Below are positions 39,601-46,981 of a stretch of 64,000 bases of DNA, piece after piece. The translations under genes and the position numbers were made by a program. This DNA comes from JARYLZ01 sp964388275 (GTDB taxonomy: Bacteria; Bacteroidota; Ignavibacteria; SZUA-365), in the NCBI GenBank assembly GCA_964388275.1, contig CAYLZD010000023.1, positions 1 through 64,000 on the forward strand, written 5' to 3'. Position 1 is the first letter of the stretch. Each line of letters starts with the position of its first letter. The notes under the pieces were generated by a model. It saw only the letters and a program-made list of their open reading frames with translations, had not been told where the DNA came from and did no database searches.

Positions 39601-40525
39601 TGTCGGGAAGGAGGGCTGCGCCTGCGCCCGTCAGAAGCAATCCGTAGCGCCCCAGGAAAAGCGCCGCGGTTGCCGCGGAAAAGCGGGCTAAGCGGGATTT
39701 CCATCCGCGCGTCGCCGTCATGCAGAACCCGACCACGATGACGAGCAGCGCCATGCCGAGGAAGGCGGCCGCGCGGTCGAAATATGCGCCTGTCGTCTCT
39801 TGATATGTAGTCGGATTTGTGCGCGGCAGAGCTATGCGGGCCGGGATTTCGCCGTTGACGGCGACCGGAACGGAAACATACCGGCCGTCGCGCAATAGAG
39901 GATGCTCCGGATCCGATACGAGTCGAGCCTCTATCATGTGCTCGGCAGACAGGAGTGAAACCAGATCCTTCGCGTCGGGCTGTCGATGCTTGAGCGGCGC
40001 CGTGAAAGCGAGCGGCCGCGATACCTCAACCCTCCCCAGCGGAGTTCCGTCGCCGCGGTCGACGCTTCGGCGGACTACCAGGATCACTCTGAAACCGTCC
40101 TCCAGAATCGCCGGCCGGGGGAATTCCGATACGCCTTCATCTACCGGCGGTATTCGCCGCCCCCAATAGACACGCAGCTTTCCAGATGAGTCGTGAGCCT
40201 GGAAGGAGATGTCACCGGCGCCGTAGCGCCCGAGGATTCGTTCGATCAGACCGGCCTCGTCCTTTTCACCGGAGAGCAGATCACGGAGTTCGGGCAGCCG
40301 GGCCAGCGACGTTGCGGTGTTTTCCGCCGCCGATGTGAATTCAGCGATGTCTCCGGAAATGCGAACGACCAGGCTGGAGTCGATCTCTTCTCGCAACCCT
40401 GCCCATGAATTTTCAATGTGAGAGAGGAAAAGGAATTTGCCGAGTTGGATCAGCGCGAGAAGGAAGCCCGTGATCGCAATGGCGACCAACCATCGTCTGA
40501 TGCTTTGCGCGGCGGGTTGTCCCAT
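36638..40525 (-). CDS. Very large NtrY-like transmembrane sensor histidine kinase
   Basis: The 1295-residue kinase has about 11 membrane segments. The first (about 12-34) is followed by an extracytoplasmic sensor region. A cluster of about seven hydrophobic segments (about 265-510), a second large loop, two more segments near 790-840, a third loop and a last segment (about 965-985) come next. A HAMP domain (about 990-1040), a HisKA domain with phospho-acceptor His1077 in VAHEIRNPLTPMKLA, and an HATPase domain (N box NILRNSAQAI, G box DTGIGI near 1220, GMGLGLAIVKRIV) follow. The H-box style is NtrY/PAS-kinase-like. No response regulator is encoded nearby. Its gene lies 16 bases after that of a DUF4783 protein. 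Confidence 0.9.
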   Translation of the reverse strand: MGQPAAQSIRRWLVAIAITGFLLALIQLGKFLFLSHIENSWAGLREEIDSSLVVRISGDIAEFTSAAENTATSLARLPELRDLLSGEKDEAGLIERILGRYGAGDISFQAHDSSGKLRVYWGRRIPPVDEGVSEFPRPAILEDGFRVILVVRRSVDRGDGTPLGRVEVSRPLAFTAPLKHRQPDAKDLVSLLSAEHMIEARLVSDPEHPLLRDGRYVSVPVAVNGEIPARIALPRTNPTTYQETTGAYFDRAAAFLGMALLVIVVGFCMTATRGWKSRLARFSAATAALFLGRYGLLLTGAGAALLPDTLMNPAWFASSLGGGLVSSIGELTITLLTFTAAITIALNLSGTAGASEIRLSLAFRKAPVLLAFPFAMRGLTASLKSFVTDASFNYDTLSPFFDDPLFVLMMFNAFLLTAGSITGAWISVRLLRVHGGTRRDFAAAMLVSVVSVILFLAVTRDRLIPPHWYAILSILFAAAPYAPSTVRKLIARRPSLRAAMLVAATTLVVGTLLQQFMNEKRRGEIEAIADRLARPVDAWSMLLAGQAAAEIAAEVAVEQNIGNSLEGANTSRAFGMWARSALAAERNNSAVQISGTDGTLVSRFSVGIHPRALDTGPLAGILSSPTDTTVQVRPEDDPRRRAYAVSSLTTASKNGSPLRIAVIVEALDPLVLTSSEVDLLRSDAIPEGVAPEDRLSISTFGDGILLATSDPMLPHIPVLPAEVRSDFLAGKDRSWSQLPTPDGPRPALFVKLGEAGNGEALCISMGAGEFVFTVYRYLRIGLFFLCLSAAASASMRLLKRPVRWRLEFRFASRLQLAILAAAAIPLLLVWLTARSFVTEEQRRQAEAQLLDDLNALKANLAEAAGADNPAGIASAARDDICIDAATRTGREVSVFAGPALLASSRPELYTAGLLSPRLPPEAFLAIAVRGAEFHMTTEKISDLAYLVGYLALRDSSGRPAVILSSPTLFEQAKAEKASMRASATILLGTVLIALLVLGVSRVLARQISRPLSELTAATQDIAGGDLHRRVDMAASAEIKDLMLSFNAMTDQLQRSRDLLAAAERDLAWKEMAKQVAHEIRNPLTPMKLAAQHLQRARIDKAPNIDEIISAVLGVIIDQVDTLARISDEFSRFARMPLRKPTEVDIGAILRETAALFGHDDNITVDVSIDAQLPPVIADREELSRAFTNILRNSAQAIDVKGSISITAEPVPGGIEIRISDTGIGIHPAALQRIFEPNFSTKTEGMGLGLAIVKRIVDDTGGSIRIESEPGAGAVVIVRLPVSAPSTCPEDPPDGT

Positions 40526-40541
40526 CAGGAGACCGATGAAT

Positions 40542-41039
40542 TCAGCGTTGTGCTATCGTGAGCTGATTGATGCGCCACCCCTGATCGCCGCGGGTGAGCG
40601 ACACGAAAACCTGCGCGTTGCCTCTCTGTCCGCGTTTCAGATAGCGAAGCGTTCCGACACCCCATGCGCTCCGTTCCGACAGGTTGGCGCCGGTCCAGGA
40701 AAAGCCCGTTGAATTGTGCGCGGCGAAGAAATTCCTGAGTATGAAATAGCTCTGCTCGGCGCTGTAATAACCGTTTTCGCCGGAAAGAAGAGTCAGAAAA
40801 ACTTTGGTATGGAAAAACCTCAACATTGCGCGGGCTTCGCCTGTCGAGAGAGCCGCGTCAATTGCGACCAACGCCTGCCGCGCCTCCGACGTGTCATTGC
40901 CGGCGTCCGCAAGCATCCACGGCAGAGGGTCGCCCGGGACGGCATCAGTACCCGCGCGCGCGGTCGAAGCGGCGCCGAAAGCGCAAATGAGCGCAGACAA
41001 GGCGATAGCGAGCGTCGATCCCGTGCGCGGAAATTTCAT
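40542..41039 (-). CDS. Exported DUF4783-like protein
   Basis: The 165-residue protein has a signal peptide (about 1-29, STARA). Its compact NTF2-like domain has the pattern I-x-x-x-L-x-x-GEA...YYSAEQSYFILRNFFAAH...GTLRY...VFVSLTRGDQGWRINQLTI, matching DUF4783 proteins of Bacteroidota as I remember them. The role is unknown, presumably periplasmic. It is the promoter-proximal gene of the kinase-maf-flippase run, and only 16 bases separate it from the kinase gene, so it may act in the same signalling process. No promoter motif was recognised upstream. Confidence 0.72.
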   Translation of the reverse strand: MKFPRTGSTLAIALSALICAFGAASTARAGTDAVPGDPLPWMLADAGNDTSEARQALVAIDAALSTGEARAMLRFFHTKVFLTLLSGENGYYSAEQSYFILRNFFAAHNSTGFSWTGANLSERSAWGVGTLRYLKRGQRGNAQVFVSLTRGDQGWRINQLTIAQR

Positions 41040-41191
41040 GAATTGAACTTACTCCATATGCGCGGCAAAAAGCAATCGAACCCGGCTTCGAGTCCGGCGA
41101 GGCGGCGGTGCAATGTCCGGAGGCGGTTCCTCTCAAACCGCCTCCATGCCGCCGGATTCCGTGTTCTCGTGTGGTCGATTTGCATCCGGAT

Positions 41192-42696
41192 TCATCTTCC
41201 TCGAGTCGACCGGCCGCCGCCGCTACGACTCCCGGCGCCGCCATCGCGTGTATCTCCCGGGGATGCGGGGCTTGTGGAGTTTATATCGCGACTACCGGAT
41301 GTCGACGCACGCTCGCGCTTGCGCTCGGAAGGCGGGTTTTCGTTCCGGCGCGACTGATCGGCCGGAGTCGTTTCCCGGCTTCGACTCGGAGCAACCGTCG
41401 ATGGCTGCGCCGGATATGGTTCGGAAGATCGCGTGCGCGTCGAAGGCGCCACGCTGCTTTCGCGTGTGCGCGTCGAAGNNNNNNNNNNNNNNNNNNNNNN
41501 NNNNNNNNNNNNNNNNNNNNNNNNNNNNNNNNNNNNNNNNNNNNNNNNNNNNNNNNNNNNNNNNNNNNNNNNNNNNNNGTGCGCGTCGAAGGCGCCACGC
41601 TGCTTTCGCGTGTGCGCGTCGAAGCCGGGGACTGCATCTCCGTTCGATTCCGCGTTGCGCCGGACATGGATTCATCGGTCGCGGATTCGCTTCGGACGCG
41701 CGTCTCTGCCCCGGCCGATACTCGCGTACGGGTGTTCCCGGCATCGCGCGGAGTCTGCGCCCGCACTCGAGTTTCGGTGTACGTGACGGGCCGGTAATCG
41801 CGCGTGTAGCTTCGATGGGCCTCCACTCTTGTATCCTTCCTTACGACCGCGGTGTGCGGTCTGGACGGCGCCACGAGCGGGTGATAATTGCCGTAACCCC
41901 ATGCGCAATCCAGGTACCGCGTGCGCCGATGTCTGTGCACAGGCCATGCCCTGATCTCGAAACGCCAGAACGGACCACCGAAAACAAAACCGACTCGCGC
42001 CGGGTAATAGTCATACGACCACCAGTAGTCATACCCGTGAGCGACGACGACGCTGTATCTCGGACAGACGGAGGCATAAGGATCCAGGATGGGGCGCCCG
42101 TGATGGCAGCTCGCGCACGCATAACGGGGATACCACACCCGCCCGTCGACAAAGAAAGATGCCGTTGCGGCCGCTCTGATGAAACCCGGCGCGATTATGC
42201 GCTCGTTGATCGAGTTGATCGCGACAAAAGGATCGCCGCGGACCGGATCGAAGCCGAAATGATAATTTCCCGCTCTCGTTCCGAAGCGGAACGAGGAGGC
42301 GTCCGCGGTCGCGACGGCATGAATGAATTCGACTCCGCGCGGGCCGCCGACTCTCCACGAGGCGTTCTCGTAATAATCCGGAAGCCGGTACGTGACCCCT
42401 CCGTACACGAAGCCATCGTCCGGGTACTGCGGGAATAGCAGGCGCACGTCCCCTTCCGTGTTGATGTCGTACAGTACGACGTGGCAATCCCGATTTGCGC
42501 GAAAGTATATTGCTATGCGGTCGCCGACCCGGTAAATCGCGCCTTCACCGCGGTCTGTCCACACTTCGATGTCGAAACCCATGGCAACGCCGGGTATGGG
42601 CTGAGGCGACTCCGAAGCCGCGAGGGACGGAGATTGCGCCGCTTGCAGGAGCGGCAGCACCGCAAGAAGCATCGCCGGGAATCTGGAAGTTTTCAT
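41192..42696 (-). CDS. DUF4384-domain exported protein with Arg/Ser/Pro-rich repeat tail; interrupted by assembly gap
   Basis: The protein has a signal peptide (about 1-27) and a DUF4384 domain (about 40-180: IEVWTDRGEGAIYRVGDRI, CHVVLYDINTEGDVRLLFP). A Tyr/Trp-rich segment with a lone CASCHH motif (Cys194, Cys197, His198) comes next. A basic tail carries the 11-residue repeat STRTRESSVAP, encoded by a 33-bp tandem repeat. A run of 100 Ns (41479-41578) lies inside the repeat. Read literally, the frame shifts and ends at 41281. A true gap of 20+33k bases restores the frame, and the tail then ends at TGA 41192 with a sequence of matching composition (VAPSRSRETTPADQ...). I take the longer version as real. 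The gene follows the Fn3 lipoprotein gene by 40 bases. Confidence 0.75.
41433..41624. repeat. 33-bp in-frame tandem repeat (11 codons) around the assembly gap
   Basis: The 33-base unit beginning GTGCGCGTCGAAGG starts at 41433 and, partially, at 41466 before the gap, and at 41579 and, partially, at 41612 after it. The visible copies are identical. On the coding (minus) strand it encodes an 11-residue unit of the DUF4384 protein tail. The copy number in the genome is unknown. Confidence 0.92.
41479..41578. other. Assembly gap (100 Ns)
   Basis: Exactly 100 undetermined bases, the usual placeholder length, lie inside a perfect tandem repeat. From the repeat phase on either side the real length should be 20 plus a multiple of 33 bases. 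Confidence 0.95.
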
Positions 42697-42736
42697 GGCC
42701 TTATCCTCCGCTGGATTCGATGTTCGAAAGCCGTTG

Positions 42737-43558
42737 TCAGCGACCGCTGCGAGCCGTGGCGCCTGTCCGAGAGCGCTTCGCCAGCACGGGACGCTCTCTG
42801 GTGAACAGTTCCGGGTTGCCTATGGCGGTCTGATATGCCCAGTCGAAAGTGATAGTCGTTCTGCTCGCGTCGGTGATGCGGATTTTGGCGAAATGGTTGT
42901 CGTGCGTCCAAATGACGTACGTATGACCCTTGATGGCGAGAGCGTCCCCGCTGGGCGACCAGCCGTCGTCTGGCGCCACGGAGATTTCGTCGATGCTCGT
43001 CGTGTAGCCCATGTCCTGAATGTCCGTATCATCCCACACCACGAGGTATGGAAATCCGTTGCCGCCGGTTTCCATATAGACATCGGTGTAATCGGTGTCG
43101 TAATGTACCACACGGTATTGAGCGAATTCATAACCGCCGCGTCTCGGGTCGGTGAATCTGTCGATCAGAGTAACACCGCGTCCCTCGGGCCTGGGCGTGT
43201 CGTACACGACGTCCCTGCTGAGATCGCTTTCATTTCCGCTGTAGTCGAAAGACGTCACCGCATAATAGAAGGTCACGCCGTTGCGGGCGCCTCGATCGGT
43301 GTAAACAGAGCTGCGGGAGGTGCCGATCAGCGAATAATGTCCGTTGTAACTGCTGGATGCATAAATGTTGTAGCCGGCAAGGTCCTGTTCCTGGTTTTCT
43401 ATCCAGCGCAGCTCGACCGCATTGTCCAGCGATGTAGAGGTTATGCCTACAGGCGGAAACGGCGGGGTGCGGTCGTACGAAGGTGAACTGGGGTCTTTGC
43501 TGCATGAACCAAGGAATAGAAGCAGCGGCAACAGCAGAAGTATCGCGGACTTTTTCAT
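42737..43558 (-). CDS. Fibronectin type III domain lipoprotein
   Basis: The 273-residue protein has a classical lipoprotein signal with lipobox LGSC (Cys19). One Fn3 domain (about 30-115: PPVGITSTSLDNAVELRW...YNIYASSSYNGHY...VTSFDYSGNES) is followed by a unique C-terminal beta-rich domain. It should be anchored to a membrane in the envelope. The ATG is preceded by GAGGAG, and a very good sigma-54-like promoter ends 34 bases upstream. It appears co-transcribed with the downstream DUF4384 gene (40-base gap). The C-terminal domain is unrecognised. Confidence 0.8.
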   Translation of the reverse strand: MKKSAILLLLPLLLFLGSCSKDPSSPSYDRTPPFPPVGITSTSLDNAVELRWIENQEQDLAGYNIYASSSYNGHYSLIGTSRSSVYTDRGARNGVTFYYAVTSFDYSGNESDLSRDVVYDTPRPEGRGVTLIDRFTDPRRGGYEFAQYRVVHYDTDYTDVYMETGGNGFPYLVVWDDTDIQDMGYTTSIDEISVAPDDGWSPSGDALAIKGHTYVIWTHDNHFAKIRITDASRTTITFDWAYQTAIGNPELFTRERPVLAKRSRTGATARSGR

Positions 43559-43591
43559 TTTTTTTCTCCTCTCAGGTTCTACGTCCGGTAA

Positions 43592-43608
43592 TGCAAGGGA
43601 AGTGCCAC
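43592..43608 (-). promoter_or_regulatory. Sigma-54-like -24/-12 promoter of the Fn3 lipoprotein/DUF4384 genes
   Basis: Read on the minus strand the site is GTGGCACTTCCCTTGCA: TGGCAC, five bases, TTGCA, an essentially perfect match with exact spacing between the -24 GG and -12 GC. The predicted start of transcription near 43582 gives a leader of about 24 bases containing the GAGGAG ribosome-binding site before ATG 43558. Confidence 0.65.
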
Positions 43609-43817
43609 AATTACATTCGTAAAAAGCGGAGTTTTATGCAGAGAATCAACAGTCATTGCTGATGATGGGCAATTTCTGTCCACACCTGAAGCTCGAAACT
43701 GTAGATTAAAGTGAACACAGGTTCGCGGTTTGGACCCTGCCCGTCTTTCCTCGAACTCCGCGCTTTCGCTCCCGCGCCGAAACGAACAGGGCGCAGCTTC
43801 CGGTAATATGCGCGCTG

Positions 43818-43854
43818 AAAAAGGCCGCGCAGACTCTCCGATCCGCGCGGCCTT
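43818..43854 (-). terminator. Rho-independent terminator of the TIGR03790 gene
   Basis: AAGGCCGCGC (43821-43830) pairs with GCGCGGCCTT (43845-43854) around a 14-base loop. On the minus strand it is followed by a run of five Ts. It lies about 60 bases after the stop at 43916. Confidence 0.8.
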
Positions 43855-43915
43855 ATGAATACCTCCGCTGCTCCCTGTGCTGCGACCTCTGTCCTCCGTG
43901 GACTCCAGCCGCTCT

Positions 43916-45619
43916 CTACCAGGACACGGCGATCAACTTCATGTCCGAATGAACGGATCCGTCGACCGCTCGGGCTTCCATGCGGCAAACGTACCTACCC
44001 GCCGGCAGTGCCGCGCCTTCCATCGTCTTGCCGTTCCAAGCGATCGTGTGAGTGCCTGCGCCTCTTTCCTGATCCGAAGCCGGCAGCGCGACCAGAGCCC
44101 CAGTGACCGAATACACTCCTACCGTGACGACGGACGCCTCGGGCAGGGTGAAGGACACTGTTGTGGATGCGCCGGAACGGAACGGATTGGGATAATTTTG
44201 CGCCAGCAAGAATCCGCCTGCGCTTGTCCCGCGGATTTCCAGAACCTGACTGGCGGATGTAGAACCGTCGCGGTCTATCTGCAGAAGCCTGTATATGTTT
44301 CTCGGCAGCACCTCATTATCTACGAAAGAGTATGACTGAGGCGTGTTGATCGTTCCCCGGCCGTTGACGAAGCCGATGGACGACCACTCCCCGGCGATGT
44401 TCTTTTGCACTTCGAAGCCGTAATTGTTCGTTTCCGTGGCTGTTTTCCAGTTTAGCTCAATTTTGTCGTTCCTGAGCGATCCGCCGAACGCCACCAACTC
44501 TACCGGCAAGTGCCCCTCTCCCGCAAAAGTCGCCTTGGGATCGCCGATTATCACGTCCATCCAGCTCAGGCACGCCGAAGCCGCATAAAATGATTCGGCC
44601 AGATTGTACCCCGTACTGTGCGTCCAGCGATCGAAGAGATAATCGACACGGGCCATGGCTGAGCTATAGGGTTCCCAGACATATCCTTTTACGCCTGTGA
44701 CTCCCTCGCGCACCAGATCGGCGACCATGGATTGCCAGCCGATCGTGGGTTCGATGAAGCTCGAGTCCGAGAACGACCTGCCCGACGAACTCACGTAGGT
44801 TTCCGCCAGCGCCTTGGCCGACCAGTTGAAATGGGGCTGTGCCTTCTGCGTGTAAGAGGTCCAGTTCGCGTCATTGCTTCCCCAGCTCACATATCCCAGA
44901 ACGGATGTCTTTTCGGTGACGAAGACACTCGACGAATCGAAGTATACCTTGTGGCCTCTGTTCGCCAAAGTGTTGCGTGCCGTATTCATCCGGTTGTTCA
45001 GGATATTGGCGCCGCGGGTGATATCAACATCGAAAACGAATTGGCCGCTGGATATGTAAGGTTGTTTCGCCCTGTCTATCAGGCCGACAATATCCGAATA
45101 GCTGTATCCGGCGAGACGCGTCACCAGGTAAATGTTGCTGAACGTTGAACTTCTGGAAAATCTTAAACTTGTGAAGGCGTAAGGATTTGTGATCGATCCG
45201 TTTTTTCCGATGTACGCCTCTAACTGGCTGTTCATCAGACACAAATCGCTGTCGAAGGAAGAGGCGTTGGACGAGGTGCTGAAAACCACCGACGACCGTC
45301 TGACCTTGAGGGGCACTCCTTGAGTCGTCACGATATAGTTGATTGAGGACGATAGCCCGTTTGCATGAATATAATCTTTGATCTGGGTCAGAATACCGGC
45401 AAAGGTCAGCGAATCGATCTCATCGGTCGTCGGCATGGCTAACTGGCACAGGTTGACCGCCGGAATCGATCTTTGCGCGCTGAAATAAGTCCCAACGTTC
45501 TGAGAAATCGCGCTGTTGCTATTGACGATGACAAGAACATCGTTGTAGGTCTGTGCGTGCAGTTGCAGAATCCATAACAATGCGGTTAAGGCGATAAGCG
45601 GGGGTGTTGTGCGTTTCAT
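43916..45619 (-). CDS. TIGR03790-family exported protein with T9SS sorting domain
   Basis: The 567-residue protein has a signal peptide (about 1-22, QLHAQ). The N-terminal two-thirds matches the TIGR03790 pattern: YNDVLVIVNSNSAISQ, YFSAQRSIPAVNLCQL, YIVTTQGVPLKVR and a GYVSWGSND/VREGVTGVKGYVWEPY region. An Fn3-like linker (about 375-470) and a T9SS type A sorting domain (from NYPNPF, about 485) follow. The molecular function of TIGR03790 proteins is not known to me. Upstream lie a sigma-54-like site and a 9-bp inverted repeat, suggesting tight regulation; a terminator follows the gene, so it is probably monocistronic. Confidence 0.85.
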   Translation of the reverse strand: MKRTTPPLIALTALLWILQLHAQTYNDVLVIVNSNSAISQNVGTYFSAQRSIPAVNLCQLAMPTTDEIDSLTFAGILTQIKDYIHANGLSSSINYIVTTQGVPLKVRRSSVVFSTSSNASSFDSDLCLMNSQLEAYIGKNGSITNPYAFTSLRFSRSSTFSNIYLVTRLAGYSYSDIVGLIDRAKQPYISSGQFVFDVDITRGANILNNRMNTARNTLANRGHKVYFDSSSVFVTEKTSVLGYVSWGSNDANWTSYTQKAQPHFNWSAKALAETYVSSSGRSFSDSSFIEPTIGWQSMVADLVREGVTGVKGYVWEPYSSAMARVDYLFDRWTHSTGYNLAESFYAASACLSWMDVIIGDPKATFAGEGHLPVELVAFGGSLRNDKIELNWKTATETNNYGFEVQKNIAGEWSSIGFVNGRGTINTPQSYSFVDNEVLPRNIYRLLQIDRDGSTSASQVLEIRGTSAGGFLLAQNYPNPFRSGASTTVSFTLPEASVVTVGVYSVTGALVALPASDQERGAGTHTIAWNGKTMEGAALPAGRYVCRMEARAVDGSVHSDMKLIAVSW

Positions 45620-45625
45620 GGCTGT

Positions 45626-45665
45626 TCTCGATACATTGTTCTCGTTTACCGATACGGTATCGAGA
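45626..45665. promoter_or_regulatory. Inverted repeat TCTCGATAC...GTATCGAGA, possible operator or leader hairpin
   Basis: TCTCGATAC (45626-45634) and GTATCGAGA (45657-45665) are perfect 9-bp inverted repeats. A third CGATAC (45650-45655) abuts the right arm, making the small palindrome CGATAC-G-GTATCG. The element lies 7-46 bases upstream of the TIGR03790 start, across the predicted transcription start. Confidence 0.5.
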
Positions 45666-45667
45666 CA

Positions 45668-45684
45668 TGCACAAGTATTGCCAA
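45668..45684 (-). promoter_or_regulatory. Sigma-54-like -24/-12 element upstream of the TIGR03790 gene
   Basis: Read on the minus strand the site is TTGGCAATACTTGTGCA. The -24 GG and -12 GC are exactly spaced (10 bases between), but three less conserved positions differ from consensus. The predicted start near 45657 falls at the inverted repeat. It is weaker evidence than the site at 43592. Confidence 0.35.
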
Positions 45685-46128
45685 TTTTTCATAAATCCAG
45701 CCATAACATTGTTTTTTATGGGTTTAATCCGTAACGACTCGTGAGCTACGGGAAAAAGAACTGCAAATATTGCATTCTTACAGAGCTGTAATACGGAAAC
45801 GGTGTAAGCAATTGCAAAATCGGCGAGTTCTGAACGTAAATCGAGTCCGGCGGGCGTCGCTCCGTTGTGACATTAGCTAATAATATTGAAAATCAACAGC
45901 TTGGCGTTGCAAATATTGCCGGCTGTGGCCGTGGAGCGAATGAGGAATACCAATCAAACCGTTCCTTCGTGTCTGACGGTCCGGTCTCCACTTCTCAACC
46001 TGCCTCCTTCTCGAAGCTGCTGTTGAGTGGCTCAAAAAGCCCTGGAGAAAACTCGACTTGAAGGATGTGCCCTCTTATATACGCGGTCTGACACCGAGCG
46101 CCGATATCTCGGTCAGAGCGTTCGGCTG

Positions 46129-46827
46129 CTATTCGTCTTCGATCCCGAGCTGGGACTGAAGCCTTTTCACATCCTGCTCGTAACGGGGTGTGTTGGCTTC
46201 CTGAACATAACGGAGAGCATCGGCGGCCTTGTCTTTGTCGCCGGCAAGGCCCCATGCCCTGGCGGCCGCGAAATACCGGCCCGCTTTCAATAAGTCGTTC
46301 GGATGGCGGTCGGCGGCCTTCTCATAAAGTTTCGCTGCCTCGGCGTAGTTTTTCAGTCCTTCATGCGCGGCTGCCATTCCGGCCAGCGCATTGGCCTTGA
46401 GCAAATCGTTCGAGGGGTTTGCATCGTCGAACGCGGCAAGCGCAAGTTCGAACTGATCGGTGTACAAATAGCTCTGGCCGAGCATCATGGCGGCGGTTGT
46501 CCCCGATGTCGTGCCTCCGTAGGATTCAACGATGCTTTTGAGCCCGGGAATTCCCCTCGCGGGATCCCCGTCGATGGCCAATTTGTACTGTTGCTGCTGG
46601 AAAAGAGTCTGAACCTTGCGCAATTGGCTGCCCGCTTCCGCTTCCCGGGCGGCTTGGCGCGAAGAGTAGACATAATATGCGACAATCACCGCTGCGACCA
46701 GTACCGCTCCAATAAGAATCCACTTGCTGTACTTGCCGTAGAATTCTTTCGCTTTTTCCCAATATGCCAGAACTCCCGATTGAGGGACTGCCTGCCTGAC
46801 TGCTATTTTTTTCTTTGCGGCTAACAC
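46129..46827 (-). CDS. Membrane-anchored tetratricopeptide-repeat protein
   Basis: The 232-residue protein has a cytoplasmic basic N-terminus and one membrane segment (about 36-54). A YfgM-like domain (about 60-232) with TPR-type helices follows (AAMMLGQSYLYTDQFELALAAF, NALAGMAAAHEGLKNYAEAAKLYEKA, AGRYFAAARAWGLAGDKDKAADAL). The GTG at 46827 is chosen because GGAGA lies five bases upstream; the same frame continues upstream only through tRNA-derived sequence. The gene lies directly downstream of tRNA-Arg on the same strand and may share its promoter. Envelope assembly or chaperone-like roles are known for YfgM relatives; here this is inference. Confidence 0.8.
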   Translation of the reverse strand: MLAAKKKIAVRQAVPQSGVLAYWEKAKEFYGKYSKWILIGAVLVAAVIVAYYVYSSRQAAREAEAGSQLRKVQTLFQQQQYKLAIDGDPARGIPGLKSIVESYGGTTSGTTAAMMLGQSYLYTDQFELALAAFDDANPSNDLLKANALAGMAAAHEGLKNYAEAAKLYEKAADRHPNDLLKAGRYFAAARAWGLAGDKDKAADALRYVQEANTPRYEQDVKRLQSQLGIEDE

Positions 46828-46863
46828 GCGTTCTCCGTATGCAATGCTTCTTGTGCTGATTTC

Positions 46864-46940
<77 letters not shown>

Positions 46941-46949
46941 ATCGAATCA

Positions 46950-46979
46950 CAAATATACGCACAACCGGCGTAAAATCAA
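46950..46979 (-). promoter_or_regulatory. Bacteroidota-type primary sigma promoter of tRNA-Arg
   Basis: On the minus strand TTG (46979-46977) is followed after 19 bases by TATATTTG (46957-46950), matching the -33 TTG / -7 TAnnTTTG consensus of Bacteroidota. The predicted start falls a few bases before the tRNA 5' end at 46940. Confidence 0.75.
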
Positions 46980-46981
46980 TT

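Larger units (their letters stand above)
43559..43915. other. Intergenic region with sigma-54-like promoter and terminator
   Basis: No gene is supported. It holds the sigma-54-like promoter (43592-43608, minus) of the Fn3 lipoprotein gene. The Rho-independent terminator (43818-43854, minus) of the upstream TIGR03790 gene also lies here. The remainder shows nothing recognisable. Confidence 0.6.
45620..46128. other. Intergenic region carrying the control elements of the TIGR03790 gene
   Basis: No gene is supported. It is visibly more AT-rich than its surroundings. The right-hand part (45690-46128) shows no feature that I can name. The left-hand part holds an inverted repeat (45626-45665) and a sigma-54-like element (45668-45684), both on the approach to the ATG at 45619. 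Confidence 0.5.

Noticed and set aside
41433..41624. 33-bp repeats as a CRISPR array
   Set aside because: Units are directly tandem with no spacers and lie in frame within a coding tail.
41113..42438. 441-codon plus-strand open frame running through the N gap
   Set aside because: It reads through undetermined bases and is antisense to the DUF4384 gene.
45433..45452. CTGGCACAGGTTGACC as a sigma-54 promoter
   Set aside because: It lies inside the TIGR03790 coding region and the spacing between -24 and -12 elements is too short.
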